A stretch of 64,000 bases of DNA from Gymnothorax reevesii (lineage: Eukaryota; Chordata; Actinopteri; Anguilliformes; Muraenidae), in assembly GCA_029721435.1 (NCBI GenBank), contig CM056577.1:26181719-26245718 (forward strand), in the 5' to 3' direction. This document shows positions 42,130-53,859 of the stretch, in pieces; the first letter of the stretch is position 1; every line of letters starts with the position of its first letter. The notes below the pieces were generated by a model, which did no database searches, was not told the DNA's origin, and worked only from the letters and a program-made list of their open reading frames with translations. Made by a program: the position numbers and the translations under genes.

Positions 42130-45100
42130 ACTAATGGTGGTTACTGACGAAAATCCCTCATTACTTTCCAAAGTCACACCTGGTTTGAATTTGACCCTGA
42201 TGCGATTTTGCTTTAAAAAAATGTGTGAATTGCTTTGCACTGTCCCAGATTTTTGTGGAACCAAAATTTCCCAGTTTCTTTTTGATCTTTTATATTTTTT
42301 TTTGTTGTGGTTTAACTAGAGTAGGGACACTGTCCACTGTTGAGAACATAGGCCTTGGAATTCAGACATTTGTTTTCAAGCAAATGTTCTATCCCCCTCC
42401 CTTTTCTTGGACAGTAGAAATCTCCTCTGACCATCGAATGTCTTTAGGCGGCAGTTGACCAAAAGTCCCAATAAAAAGTAAAGACCTTTTGAAAGGATTC
42501 ACAGTGTGTGGGTGGATTTAAGTGGGTTCCCATTCCCATAAAGCCAGTCTGCTAACGCTGATAAAATACAAATATCCACAAGTTCCCACTGCAAATCCTG
42601 AGCCATAATTCATCCGCAACCCCAAGCAAATGAAACGAGGGTCTTAATTCTTGAATCACAAGACAATCTCTGCTATTGCATCTCCCACATTTTAAACAGT
42701 AAAAGTTGGGAGGTGCCACCGGGAGAAATTTTCATATCCGGTGACAGTAGTGAGATCAGACACTTTTATGGAAGTAACCGAATTTAATCATGACTTCTGT
42801 GGTTAAGAAGCACTCTGGCCTCAGGACAACAGGAAGGTTAAACATGCATGATAATGAAGAGGTGTTCAGTCTAGCATGTTTGACCAGGGTTGACCAACCA
42901 CAGATACCAAGCAGGATGCTTAATGAAGGCACTGAAATCTTATTTGTAATTGTTCAGCCTGTGTTGACAAGAGTGGGCAAAGATATGAACAACAGGTGAA
43001 CATAATAGTCAATAAAAAATTTTATCTCCGAAGAGTAACAGTGGACATTATCACATAAAAATCTACATCATTAAAAAAATATATCAAAGTCGCTGCCATC
43101 TTTATCATTACCCTCCTCATCACGACATTTAATGTCCTAAAGTATCCCAGCCAGGATGGATTCTGAGGAGGGAAACCACAAACGCAGTCCACGCTGATTT
43201 CTGCTTGATCTGTCGAAGTTGGCGCAAAGAGGACCTCTATAGGCAGAAAACTGTATTGTTTGTAATTGAAACTTGGATTGGTGAAACTGTACACTCTTTA
43301 CATGATCTCAACTACACTAAAGCATTGATGTCCAATCTTATCTCAAAATGGGCCAGCACTACTGCATCTAATGCATTTGATTAAGTCATCATGGCCTACA
43401 AGCACAGACGGTGATAATTACACACAGGGTCATCCTGGTGCTGGGTTAAAATTAAAACCTGCTATGACTAGACCCTTTCAGGTTTAGACTGGAACCCTCT
43501 GATGATGAGAGAGTTCTGTTCTCCAGTTTGGAACAAAAAATAAATTCTCTTGGAGAACTCCAATAGCAGCAGCCATTGTCTTAAATTTGTACCAGTTTCT
43601 TATAGCTGCCTGGACAAAACAACTATCTACTGCAGCACCGTAGTTTAAATAACTTCTGACTGTGGGGCTCCTTAGATATGCCCGATATGTCACGGCATAT
43701 GCAAACTTCTACTAATTTGACAAACTGCATCATGTAATTGATCAGTTTTATGGGTAAAAAGCTGTTAATTTGTTTTTTTCCCCCTCCCAGCCAATGGCAA
43801 AAAACTGTCGTTGAGACAACAAATGTTTCATGAAAGACTGGATTCCATTGCTGGTTAAATCAACCATCCTGACAGAAGATAACGGTTATGTTACATTTCC
43901 AAATGTGTGCTTTACATTACCTAAATTTTTTTCTCAATTTCACATCTCAAAGGCGGTTTAAATCCCCTGCAAAACATCTATTCTGCCTCCTCTGCACTTC
44001 AAACCTAACAAACTCGGCATGCCAGATTTCCCTTTCAAGAATAAAGGATCAGGATAAAAACAAGAAATCTGGATGTGTATCAGTGAACAATTTGTTACCT
44101 CATTCTTTTTTCATTTGCCCTGAGCCGCAGTTCTGCATGGCCAGTTCTGGGTTCCTCTCCGCATGCGAGTCTCAGATCTTTGTGTTTTTGTTGCATGATG
44201 ACTTATTATTTATGGTGCTATATGGTGCATAGCATTCTCAGAAATGCTCGGTTTTGATCATTAGAGGGAAACTCAGCAGGCACCGAGATCAATACCACCC
44301 CCCCCATCAACACAACATGGGCTCCTCCAACCTCCACTGTTTTTTAGCGATGAGTGATCACGCCAGAAAGTGCTCTTGTCCTGTAAAAAGACTAAAATGA
44401 ATCATGTTTTCATATTTGCACAAGATGAACGAATTAGCTCACAAGTTACATATTGCTAAACAAGGGAGATTTTTACACCTCATCAGCTAAGTGCTAAAAT
44501 TCTTCACCTCACTGGCAATATTTTTGGCTCGCAATATTTTATAAAGGCTATGTTAGACTAAAATACTTGCTAACATTGACTTTTCTCCCTTTCTGCTGTC
44601 ACAGGACTCCCAACTTGTTGCAGGTCTGGGATTTAGGCCACAGTTTGCATGAAAGGAAAATGTCTCCCCTGGACCGCAGCAGTTTTGGCATTCATGCTGG
44701 GAGTCAGCAAGACAAAGGGTCATCTGTGGGGAAAGTGCAGAGGATGTACTATAAATTATGTGCACACATATCTGTGTATCCCTCGGCACTTTTTTAATAG
44801 GATGTAAACCAGCCTCATAAGAGGTCATGCAGATTCAGTGATCACTATCTGAAACGAATGTGTTGACCTCACCGATCAGCGAATCTGCCTGGGAGGAGCT
44901 GAGCAGCAGGGATGTTGGCTGGGGTTCTGTTCCACCAAACAGCATAATGAAGTTAGCTAGGTAACTGTGCATAGTAAAACCTGGCCTCTTCCCAAACGTG
45001 GACGACGGACTGATGCCTAGAGGTGTTCTAAGTGCTGTTCCATGAGATGAGTTGCTGATGCTAACTCATTTCAAAGAGATCCTGCCATGAGAAATATCCA

Positions 45101-45235
45101 CTGGAAGTATCAGAAGCAAAAGAAAGCTATATTGACATGTGACAGAGAAATGTTAATGTCCTTGATTCTCATAACCCTTTAGTTATCTCCCAAAACTATT
45201 TTTTAAAAATAAAAATCTATTATTTTTTACCAGTG
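42130..45235. other. No feature recognised
   Basis: About 3 kb without a bounded repeat, transposon motif or convincing coding frame. ORFs here are all under 115 codons and overlap in several frames. Confidence 0.35.
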
Positions 45236-45583
45236 GCACTACGGTTAGCATTGTTGCCTCACAGCAAGCACACAGCAAGTTTGTGGGTTCACATCTGGCC
45301 TTGGGCCTTTTTGTGCGGAGTTTGCATATTCTCCCTGTGTTCCAGTGGCTTTCCTCCAAATACTCTGGTCTCCTCCCGCAGCCCAATGATAAGCATGTCA
45401 GGCTAATTGGAGACTGTAAATTGCCCATAGGTATGAACTTATGAGTGGATGGTGCGCGAGCCCTGTGATGGATAGGCGAGCTGTCCAGGGTGTGTTCCGG
45501 TCTTTCGCCCACACTTGGCTGGGATTGGCTCCATCAACTGAGCCCCCTTCCCCCTGTTTAGATAATGGATGGATAGATGGAAA
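45236..45583 (+). repeat. tRNA-derived SINE with (ATGG)n-type tail
   Basis: Starts GGCACTACGGTTAGCATTGTTGCCTCACAGC (tRNA-like, degraded A box). The B box is GGTTCACATCT at 45286-45296, and the body contains GAGTTTGCATATTCTCCCTG, GGCTAATTGGAGACTG and GGCTGGGATTGGCTCC. It ends GATAATGGATGGATAGATGG. This head-body-tail layout is shared with copies at 46991 (head missing), 53518, 35290 (minus) and fragments at 13775 and 57200. Confidence 0.88.
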
Positions 45584-46695
45584 TTACACAGTCATTATTG
45601 AGAATTAATTAGTGAGTATTTTTCCTCTCATTATTATTATTCCCATTATCTGTATGCTATCCCACTGACAATTTTAGACACATCAACACCAAACTATCAA
45701 ACTATTAAGAAAATATGGCCAATACCACAATTTTTTCTTCCTGAGAGGATTTTATGAGCCACAGTAATTTGAGGTACTAAAAATGTTCTTGGAAAGATGA
45801 CCCACAGAGAAAGGATGCTGGAATGTTGACGCTTGTAAATCGGGTGATGTCACAATGCCTTCTAGAGCAAATGTATGATTGACAACTGCAATTCCCCAAT
45901 TACTGCTTAGGAACAGTTGTTAAATTTGACTTCTATGAACTTGTAAAACAGATGCTGATCTGGGGGGGAGGGGGTTGAAATTTTTATGACCCCAATATAA
46001 AAAACTTCGAAAAGCATCTGTTCTTTCCGTGATTCAGTTCGCATTACAGACAGCTCAGTTCAGAAAGGGAGACGGGACTAGGCTGTCACTACTTAGAACC
46101 ATATTGTAAGCTATACCCAGAAATAAGGGCTAGAATAACATCTGAGAGAGAATGCCAAGTCAATGTCCACAAATTGTGAATTAAATAAATAACGTTTTAA
46201 GTTGCAAAAGTGCTGGTCTGTTGTCCTGTTTTTGGGCCAAGTTAACATTGAAAAAAATCACTCACTCCATTTCAGCTGTCATTGTCCACAGAAATGTAAC
46301 CTACAAAAAGTATCTAGAGAGTTTATGTGTTCTGATAAACACGTATTCCCATTTGAAAAAGAAATAGGTTAATCCAAAGATTGCTCACATTTTTTATATT
46401 AAACTGTGTGGAAATGCGCATAATTCTGAATTCCATAAATTTGCCTGGAGGTATAAGCTGTTGTCAGGATTACAAACGCTTATGTAAACACCAATGAAAG
46501 CTTGCGAATATTAAGCACCAGCAAACAAATAGTTAGGATATCCCACTTGCTCATGGGAATTTAGTCAAATATTAAAACTTAGTAAGCCTCCCCATACAAG
46601 AACATTCAATGAAAGTTACCATCCCAGGCGGCTAATTTTTTGGCAAAATTATAAAAATGTGAGTATATCTGGTAAGTATTAGACAGTAATCGATA
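45584..46695. other. No feature recognised
   Basis: AT-rich unique sequence up to the 8-bp duplication that begins the foldback element. Confidence 0.4.
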
Positions 46696-46990
46696 ACATA
46701 AGTATGGGGCGCCGTTTGTAAAATAGGCTGTGTTGTTTTATAACATACGGTTTTTACGCATTTAGCGTCAAAAACGGGAAAAAAAGATTGTTGCCATTTC
46801 AAACCGTCTCTTTTTCAAACCAATACGCACAAACATGTGTAAATTGGTGTAGAAAAGGTGATGACGATTACTGTAGTATAACTTTTTGTAGAAGGAAAAA
46901 GAGGGCATTAAATACAAAATCTAAACGTTAAATATAAATCAAGTTGCTAAATATAAATCTCAATTATATACTGTATATTTAATTTATATA

Positions 46991-47283
46991 TCTGTGTGGA
47001 GTTTGCATGTTCTCCCCGTGTTGCGTGGGTTTTCGCCGGGTACTCCGGTTTCCTCCCACAGTCCAAAGACATGCATATCAGGCTAATTGGAGACATCAAA
47101 TTGCCCATAGGTATGAGCGTGAGAGTGAATGGTGTGTGAATGGTGTGTGCGCCCTGCGATGGATTGGCAAGCTGTTCAGGGTGGGTCCCTGCCTTTGCCC
47201 GTAGTCGGCTGGGATAGGCTCCAGCTGGCCCCGTGACCCTAGTGAGGAATAAGCGGGTATAGAAAATGGATGGATGGATGGTT
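46991..47283 (+). repeat. 5'-truncated SINE inserted in the left foldback arm
   Basis: Begins at TGTGTGGAGTTTGCATGTTC (tRNA-like head missing), continues through TCCAAAGACATGCATATCAG and GGGATAGGCTCCAGC, and ends AATGGATGGATGGATGG. The mirrored right arm has no such sequence, so the SINE arrived after the arms formed. Confidence 0.9.
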
Positions 47284-47862
47284 TAGATTTTTTAGTACAT
47301 GGCACTGTCAGCTTAGCATTGCTCTTCTGCGGGTCGTACATGACTTAAGCGTGAAGACAGCTCGAGCAAGTAGTCCACAGCGCGCTACCGAGAAATGGCT
47401 ACGGGTATACGGGTATAAGCCACGATTTGGAGGAGTACGGGCAGCGTTATTTTTTTCCGTACCGTTAATGAATCACTACTCTGGCATTCTGGTCCCCCCA
47501 CTTCACTTTCATCCCATAATCGCGTCAATTTGCATCTTGATCACGCCGACAAGATAAGGCTACAGTTTGCGTGCTGTCGCAAGTGAGCTGGTTGGCTATC
47601 AAGCTAGCAAACTAAAGAGATGTCAAACTGTATAATGTTATAGCTAGCGTGCCAATGTATTTGGCTACATAGCCAACTGGCTAGCGAGCTAAAAAGGCTA
47701 CCGTTCACTTTCAATGACCGAAGTAATCTCAGAAATAATTACGCCGACAAAATAAGGCTACAGTTTGCGTGCACTGTCTTACTCGCAAGTGAACTGGTTG
47801 GCTACCTAGCTAAAGTGTTATCGAACTGAATTTAATGATAACAAGTATACATGGTCAACAAC

Positions 47863-48052
47863 ATCCCCCGCCAAATGCCTGAATCGTGCGCACGTCATTT
47901 TCAAACTCCATCAAGGCCTTGATGGTCTGAAGCTACACACCAAGTTTAGTTGTCCTATCTTTAACAGTTACTGCGAAAAGCTGTCCTCATTTCGGACAGA
48001 TGGACGGATGGAGCTCAAACCTATATCCCCCTCACACTTTGTGGCGGGGGAT
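47863..48052 (+). mobile_element. 190-bp minimal tandem-repeat-type element with GC-rich inverted ends
   Basis: Bounded by ATCCCCCGCCA (47863-47873) and TGGCGGGGGAT (48042-48052). Contains one core with ACACCAAGTTTAGTTGTCC, then CGGACAGATGGACGGATGG. A strong terminal hairpin follows: TATCCCCCTCACA at 48024-48036 pairs with TGTGGCGGGGGATA at 48040-48053. It has the same order of parts as the elements at 6706 and 16562, but a single core and no tandem array. It lies in the loop of the foldback element. Confidence 0.62.
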
Positions 48053-49217
48053 AATAACCGGTTACAGCCTTTTTGTGTTTGACAAGTGCTTATGGTATCC
48101 TTTTCACAGGCTGCAATTTTTTTTCTGAACCATTCACACATCACAATTTCTAGGACCAAGAGGGAAAAAAACGTCCCCCAAAAAGGAAACACTTCCATAG
48201 TTCACATTTCTCCTGATATCCAATGTGAATAAAGCTGAGCGCTACAGATTTTTATCATTGAAGAGATAATGATTCCCAGTGACAGTGGCTGTGAATGCCC
48301 TCCTGAAATGAGGAAAGTTACATTGGCGTGCAAGCAATAACATTATAGATTTCGATGTCACTTCATCTTGATGACTAGACAGACAAATAGCTCACTTGCG
48401 AGTATTCCATTGTAAGCGACCTGAAGCCTTTTTAGCTCGCAAGCCAGTTGGCTATGTAGCTAAATACATTGACGCGCTAGCTATAACATTATACAGTTCG
48501 ACACCACTTTAGTTTGCTAGCTAGATAGCCAGCCAGCTTGCTAGCAAGTAAGACAGTACTCAAACTGTAACCTTATTTTGTCAGCGTATTCAAGAGGCAA
48601 ATTGACGCGATTATGGGACAAAAGTAAAGTGGGGGGACCAGAATTCCAGAGTAGCGACGCATCAACAGTACGGAAAAAGATATCACTGCCCATGCACCTA
48701 AGGAAACAGAGATGTGTATGGCTGTTGCCAAATCTTGTGTTATACCCGTCGCCATTTCTTGCTAGCACGCTAATGACTACTCGCTCGAGCTGTCTTCACG
48801 CTTAAGTCATGTATAACCCACAGAACAACAATGCTAAGCTGACAGTGCCATCTTCTGGCGAACAGGTTAAATCTAAACCTTAAATCTAAATTCTAAATAA
48901 ATATAATCATATATTTAATTACACATAATTAAATATTTAATAATATATATCGAAAACTTAGATTTATATTTAGCAATTTGATTTATATTTAACATTTAGA
49001 TTTAGGATTTAACGTCCTCTTTTTCCTTCTACAAAAAATTTTTCTACAAAAACACAATATCGTCTTTTCTACACAATTTACATATATTTGTGCGTAAATG
49101 TGTGGAAAAGAGAAGGTTTAAAATGGCAACAATCTTTTTTCCTGGTTTTTGATGTGCAAAAACTGTATGGTATAAAACAACACACCCTATTTTACAAACG
49201 GCGCCCCATACATAAGT

Positions 49218-50456
49218 GATTTGACATATCAATCAAGACATTTCGTCATCTGTGTCAGGAGCAGGGCCAAAATAGGCCTATGTCACATCATATTTGACAG
49301 CTGGAAGTACCTGTCTAAACTTGCTGAAGCAGTGTATCGGCGCTGCCGGTTAATACATTCAGCATCTCCCTCTCCTGTGTCAGAAGCCGTTCCATTTTCT
49401 TTATGCAGTTGCTTTTTTCGTTGTTTTTTTTTTTTCTTGGCGAATGCACGAATTTCGCAATTATCTCCAGGTTAAAATATTCTTTTGCAAAAAAAATTTG
49501 CGCGAGTGGAGCAGCGATCTGAATACCATCATTACTATTAGCAGCAACAGTGGCACGCTAGGTTGCCTACCTTCATATTCATACTGCAGTTGGCTGCATT
49601 GATTGAAATAATGGGAATGGTAGCTGCCAAGCTCACTAGCGAACCAGCTATTAAATCAAATAACCTATGGATCATAGTTTCATTAAAAAATAGTGGTCTA
49701 GCTAAACATAGGATATGACTACATCGCCTGTTTTGTTAATATTTTTATTCTCAAGCGGTTAAAATTCCTTAAGTAAAATGTTTGTGATGTTGGCATTGCA
49801 AGATTAGCATTGCCATCTTGAGTTGATTTTTTGAGATTCCAGGAAGTACCGCCCTTTGACTGCAAACATGGTTGAGCACAGCATTGGTTCAACTCGCATT
49901 GCTGTTGATTGGTGGTGAGAATTAGCATGTCAGTCTTCTACCAAGTTGGTCTCCTATAGATGGTGAATGCATTCTTAGCGTGAGTACAGTGGCAAATCTT
50001 CATAGCAAAAAAAATTAAAATGAGACAGGTTCAAGCTCCATCGACTAAAGCAAGGGGAGAGTTTTTGCGTTTCGTGGAAACACAGCATTTAAGTGAATTT
50101 CAACCGACCATGGGTTTGGCTCTGCTGTTGCAACAAGCAGGTATTCAGTGTCATCAGGTGGCCATGCATTCGATAAAACTGACTCCACCTGATTCCACCT
50201 ACCTGCCATTGAGGTGGCCATTGTTTACTTGACTATCACTACCATCGAACTACCGGAAGGAGGAGCACACTGCTCGGTGTTCCGGAAGCAGGAATTGTGA
50301 CATAGGTGTATTAGGCTACCAATCAAATTAGTCTCAGACAACTTTAATCGGATGGCCCCTCTGTCAGTCAAACTGCCAAATCAACATGCACGCTGTTCTG
50401 CGCATGCATTCCAATGTGTATGCTCTTTGGCTGTAGCTACATAGCCAGCAATGGCT
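49218..50456. other. No firm feature
   Basis: No bounded repeat. The ORFs at 49221-49475 and 50020-50232 are open but show no motif I recognise. They may belong to the same unit as the exon-like block at 50457. Confidence 0.3.
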
Positions 50457-50709
50457 AGAAAGCTAGGCATTCGGACGGAGTCATAGCGCAGCCGAACGAG
50501 CAGCCAGGTTTACGACCACCAACTGGTCAACCACCAGCTAAAAAGACAAAAACCTTCCTGGAAAATATGCAAGAGAGACAAGAATATGTAAAAATTGCAA
50601 ATGCAACTCGAGTATCCCTTGGCAGAGAAGAATTCGACAGCTGGAGAGAACTGAAGACCCTGAAAGGTTTTAAAACCAACGCACTTGTAGTGGAGTTTCT
50701 CTTAGACTG
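50457..50709 (+). CDS. Exon-like coding block, possible transposon accessory domain
   Basis: One frame stays open from just after a TAG at about 50456 to a GTAAGC donor at 50710. It reads a proline-rich start (RPPTGQPPAKKTKTF), then ENMQERQEYVKIANATRVSL and REEFDSWRELKTLKGFKTNA, ending LVVEFLLDW. A 'RV.(L/I)G..F..W..L....G.(K/R)T.....FLLD' pattern occurs in proteins of fish DNA transposons such as ISL2EU-type and related families (recalled, not searched). That fits a mobile rather than a host gene. No start codon or partner exon is identified. Codons look clean, with no stop in 84 codons, in otherwise stop-rich DNA. Confidence 0.42.
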
Positions 50710-50711
50710 GT

Positions 50712-51808
50712 AAGCTAGCTTATTGTCTTTCTTTCTGTGTGAATGCTGTACATAGACAGGAAGTGTAGTCTACACACATTGAGTTGTAAGGTCTTGGCTA
50801 CTTTTGGTATTAACCAAATAATGTTAGCTACAGCCTCGTCATGGGTAGCTAATGATTGCTTGTTGTTGTATGCCTGGAGACTGGCACTAGCCGAGGAAAC
50901 TTGTGCGTAGGCTATCATGCCTTGGTTATGCAGTAAATCCAGTGTTGAAAGATACAGGTGTTGCTGTTGGAGGCTTTTTGTGATGTATCGTTAGGTCTGA
51001 CTGCCAGTGGCCTACTTGTGTGTGGGCTATCATTCCCTGGCTTTGCTCTAAATCCTGTGCAACCGCCATCGATATGCACCGCTGCTAATGCTGTCTGTGT
51101 TGTTATGTTGTCTCCAGTGCTATCAAAATATGCTACCTCGCAAACCTAAAATCTTGGGCTCTATTTCTTCGCTCACATCTCAAGTATCTTCAAAAATGAT
51201 AAATGTCTTTTTTTCGGTGTGGCTTTTGACCTTTTAGCTTATTTATATTTGCATGTACATGCTGGGTTTTTTTGAAAGCGCAGAGATCGGATGATAATGG
51301 CATATATGGGCTCACATCTTCAAACAAACTCATTATAACTCATTATCCAACTCATTATAACATCTGCTTATATTATAATAAGATAACAAATGACAAAGTT
51401 ACTATTGTACACTGACTCATATTGCAATATTAAGGCAAGAACAAAAAATTTACGATCGCTTTGCATTACGGGAGCATTTTTTGGCCAGGCAGCACAAATT
51501 GTCAGAACACCGGCTGCACCAGTCAGCTGTTTGTGGTGGAATGAAGCACGCGCACCAACTGAGTGGTGGGGGTGTGGTTTGGCTGATTCCTGACTGGATG
51601 GAGGGGGTGGGTGCTTATCAGTTGCGCAATTCGAAAAAAAAAAAAAGATAAGTCCAGCCGCCAGGGATGGATGGTAGGCCTGCACTCAATGACCAAATGA
51701 TATTCACTAAATAAATTTGTGGGGAAAGTGCACGTGATGGTGACTAAATTTTCCTCTTATATGGCACTCGTATGGTCACTCATTTTTGTGGAAAGATGCA
51801 TCAAAGGT
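50712..51808. other. No feature recognised
   Basis: No bounded repeat or credible ORF. Confidence 0.4.
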
Positions 51809-51810
51809 TA

Positions 51811-53390
51811 CAACCCAAATTCCAAAATAATTGGGACAAAGTGCAAATTGTGAATAAAATCAAAATGCAATGACTTTCAAATCAAACCAGCTAGTATTTT
51901 ATTCACAATAGAACAGAGATAACATAGCAAATATTAAAACTGAGAAATTTTACAATTTCATCCACAAAATGAGCTCATTTCAAATTTGATGGCAGCTACA
52001 GTTCTCAAAAAAGTTGGGACAGGTCCTGTTTACCATGGTGTTGCATCCTCTCTTCTTTTTAACACAAAGTGGAGGTGTCTGGGCATTGAGGAGAAAAGTT
52101 TCTTGAGTTTAGCCATTGGAATTTGACCCCACTCTTGTTTAAAACAGTCTTCCAGCTGCTGGAGAGTTTGGGTTTCCTTTGACAGACTTCCTGTTTAATT
52201 ATGCACAAAATGTTCTCAATCGATGAAAGATCAGGACTGCAGGCAGGCCAGTTCAGCACATGGACTCATCTACTACAAAACCATGCTATTGTGATAGCTG
52301 CAGTATGTGGTTTTGCATTGTCCTGCTGAAATATGCAAGGCCATCCCTGGAATAAAAGTCGTCTGGAGTGGCGCATATATCGCTCTAAATACCTTTCAGC
52401 ATTCATGGGGCTTTTCAAAACATGCAAGTACCATATGCACTAATTCTTCCCCATACCATCAGAGATGCTGGCTTTTGAACTGAGCGCTAATAACAGGAGA
52501 GGCGGTCTTTCTCCTCTTTAGCTCGGAGGACACAACGCCCATGATTTCCAACAAGAATGTCAAATTTGGACTCGTCTGACCACAGGACACTTTGCTACAG
52601 TCTATTTTAAATAAGCTTTGGCCCATAGAACACGGCGGCGCTTCTGGATCATGCTCAACAATGGCTTCCTTTTTGCATGATAGAGTTTTTGGTGGCATCT
52701 GTGGATGGCACGGCAGACTGTGTTTACTGACAGCGGTTTCTTGAATTATTCCTGGGCTCATTTACTCATGTCAATGACAGAATCATACTGGTGAGTGATG
52801 CAGTGGCGTTTGAGGGCCCGAAGATCACGAGCATCCAGTAATGGTCTTCAGCCTTGTCCCTTACGCACAGAGATTTTTCCAGTTTCTCTGAATCTTTTGA
52901 TAATGTTATGCACTGTCGATGATGAGGCCTTCAAAGCCTTTGCAATTTGACGTTGAGGAACATTGTTATTAAAGTATTCCACAATTTTTTTAAGCAAGCC
53001 TTCACAGGTCGGAGAGCCTTTGGCCATCTTTACGTCTGAGAGACTCAGCCCCTCTAAGACATCCCTTTTATAGCCAATCATTTTACACGCCTGGTGCCAG
53101 TTAATATAATAACTTGCTAAATATTCTTTCAGCTGATTCTCTAATATATTATTTGCTTTTTTAGCCCTTTTTTTGCCTGTGTCTGAACTTTTTTGAGACC
53201 CGTTGCTACCAGAAAATTTGAAATAAGCTCATTTTATGAATAAAAATGTAAAACGTCTCTCTTTCAACATTTAAAATGTTATCTATGTTCTATTGTAAAG
53301 AATATTTTGGCTCATGTGACCTGAAAGTCATTGCATTTTGCCTTTATTCACAATTTATACCTCATCCCAACTATTTCGGAATTGGGGTTG
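51811..53390 (-). mobile_element. Tc1-like element, full length but inactive, transposase on minus strand
   Basis: 1580 bp with inverted ends CAACCCAAATTCCAAAATAA and GGAATTGGGGTTG. TA precedes the left end (51809-51810) and CA follows the right, probably a mutated TA. The ends share about 200 bp of inverted similarity (TTGTGAATAAA, AATGCAATGACTTTCA, AATAGAACA). The transposase is broken. Related to 3110-4690 and 38584-39825. Confidence 0.9.
52059..53064 (-). pseudogene. Tc1-like transposase pseudogene
   Basis: From the ATG near 53027 (MAKGSPTCEGLLKKIVEY) the HTH is readable (VPQRQIAKALKASSSTVHNI) to ISVRKGQG, where TGA or a shift stops it near 52848. Later pieces on the minus strand include RDLRALKRHC, FQQDNAKPHTAAI near 52312-52350 and LNWPACSPDLSSIENIL near 52205-52256. 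The first catalytic region near 52560-52590 is scrambled (VVRRVQI in place of LWSDES). Many stops and indels. Non-functional. Confidence 0.87.
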
Positions 53391-53517
53391 CATTTTACTC
53401 ACAAAAAAGTAATGCGTGGAATTCTATTCATAATAACACAATTATTAGCAACAGGTGCTGGTGTATTTATCGAACAGATTAAAACAAAATAACTTTATTT
53501 TTAGGCTCAAATGTGAG

Positions 53518-53855
53518 TTTCTGCCACCTCACAGCAAGAAGGTTGTGGGTTCGAGTCCGACCTTGGACCATTAGGTGTGGAGTTTGCATGTTCTCCCCAT
53601 GTTCGAATTGGTTCGCTTTGGGTGTTCCCGTTTCCTCCCATAGTCCAAAGACAGGCATGCCAGGCTACTTCGAGACTTTAAATTGCCCGTTGGTATGAGT
53701 GAAAGTGTGAACGGTGTGCAAATGGTGTGTGCGCCGTTCGATGAATTGGCGAGCTGTCCAAGGCGGGTCCCCGCCTTTGGCCCGTAATCAGCTGGGATAG
53801 GCTCCAGCTCCCCCATGACCCTAGTGAGCAAGAAGCGGTAAAGAGAATGGATGGA
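53518..53855 (+). repeat. tRNA-derived SINE with (ATGG)n-type tail
   Basis: Starts TTCTGCCACCTCACAGCAAG, with B box GGTTCGAGTCC at 53548-53558, the best preserved in the window. The body follows (GAGTTTGCATGTTCTCCCCA, TCCAAAGACAGGCATGCCAG, TGGGATAGGCTCCAGC). It ends AGAGAATGGATGG. Confidence 0.9.
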
Positions 53856-53859
53856 AATG

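Larger units (their letters stand above)
46704..49209. mobile_element. 2.5-kb foldback element with long inverted arms and 8-bp target duplication (hAT-like)
   Basis: Ends ATGGGGCGCCGTTTGTAAAA and its mirror. ACATAAGT flanks both sides exactly (46696-46703 and 49210-49217). Left arm is 46704 to about 47702, right arm about 48432-49209; net of a SINE in the left arm each is 700-780 bp. Arms stay similar throughout (TTAGCATTG, AAGCGTGAAGACAGCTCGAG, GGTCCCCCCACTT, CATAATCGCGTCAATTTGC, ACATAGCCAACTGGCT). The loop (47703-48431) has a second copy of part of the arm (ATAAGGCTACAGTTTGCGTG at 47553 and 47751) and a small tandem-repeat-type element. An 8-bp duplication fits hAT-type integration, though the end sequence is not a standard hAT one. 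No transposase gene found. Confidence 0.85.

Noticed and set aside
42052..42264. Proline-rich minus-strand ORF
   Set aside because: It is a translation of the poly-G tract.
47007..47341. ORFs on both strands around 47.0-47.3 kb
   Set aside because: They are translations of the inserted SINE; similar ORFs occur in the SINE copies at 45.3 and 53.6 kb.
47270..48805. Related peptides predicted from both foldback arms (containing SGILVPPL)
   Set aside because: They match because the arms are inverted copies of each other. No start, domain or conserved frame across the whole arm was found.
53530..53600. tRNA gene
   Set aside because: The A/B-box region is the head of a SINE. No complete cloverleaf with an intact acceptor stem could be drawn, and the body and (ATGG)n tail follow.
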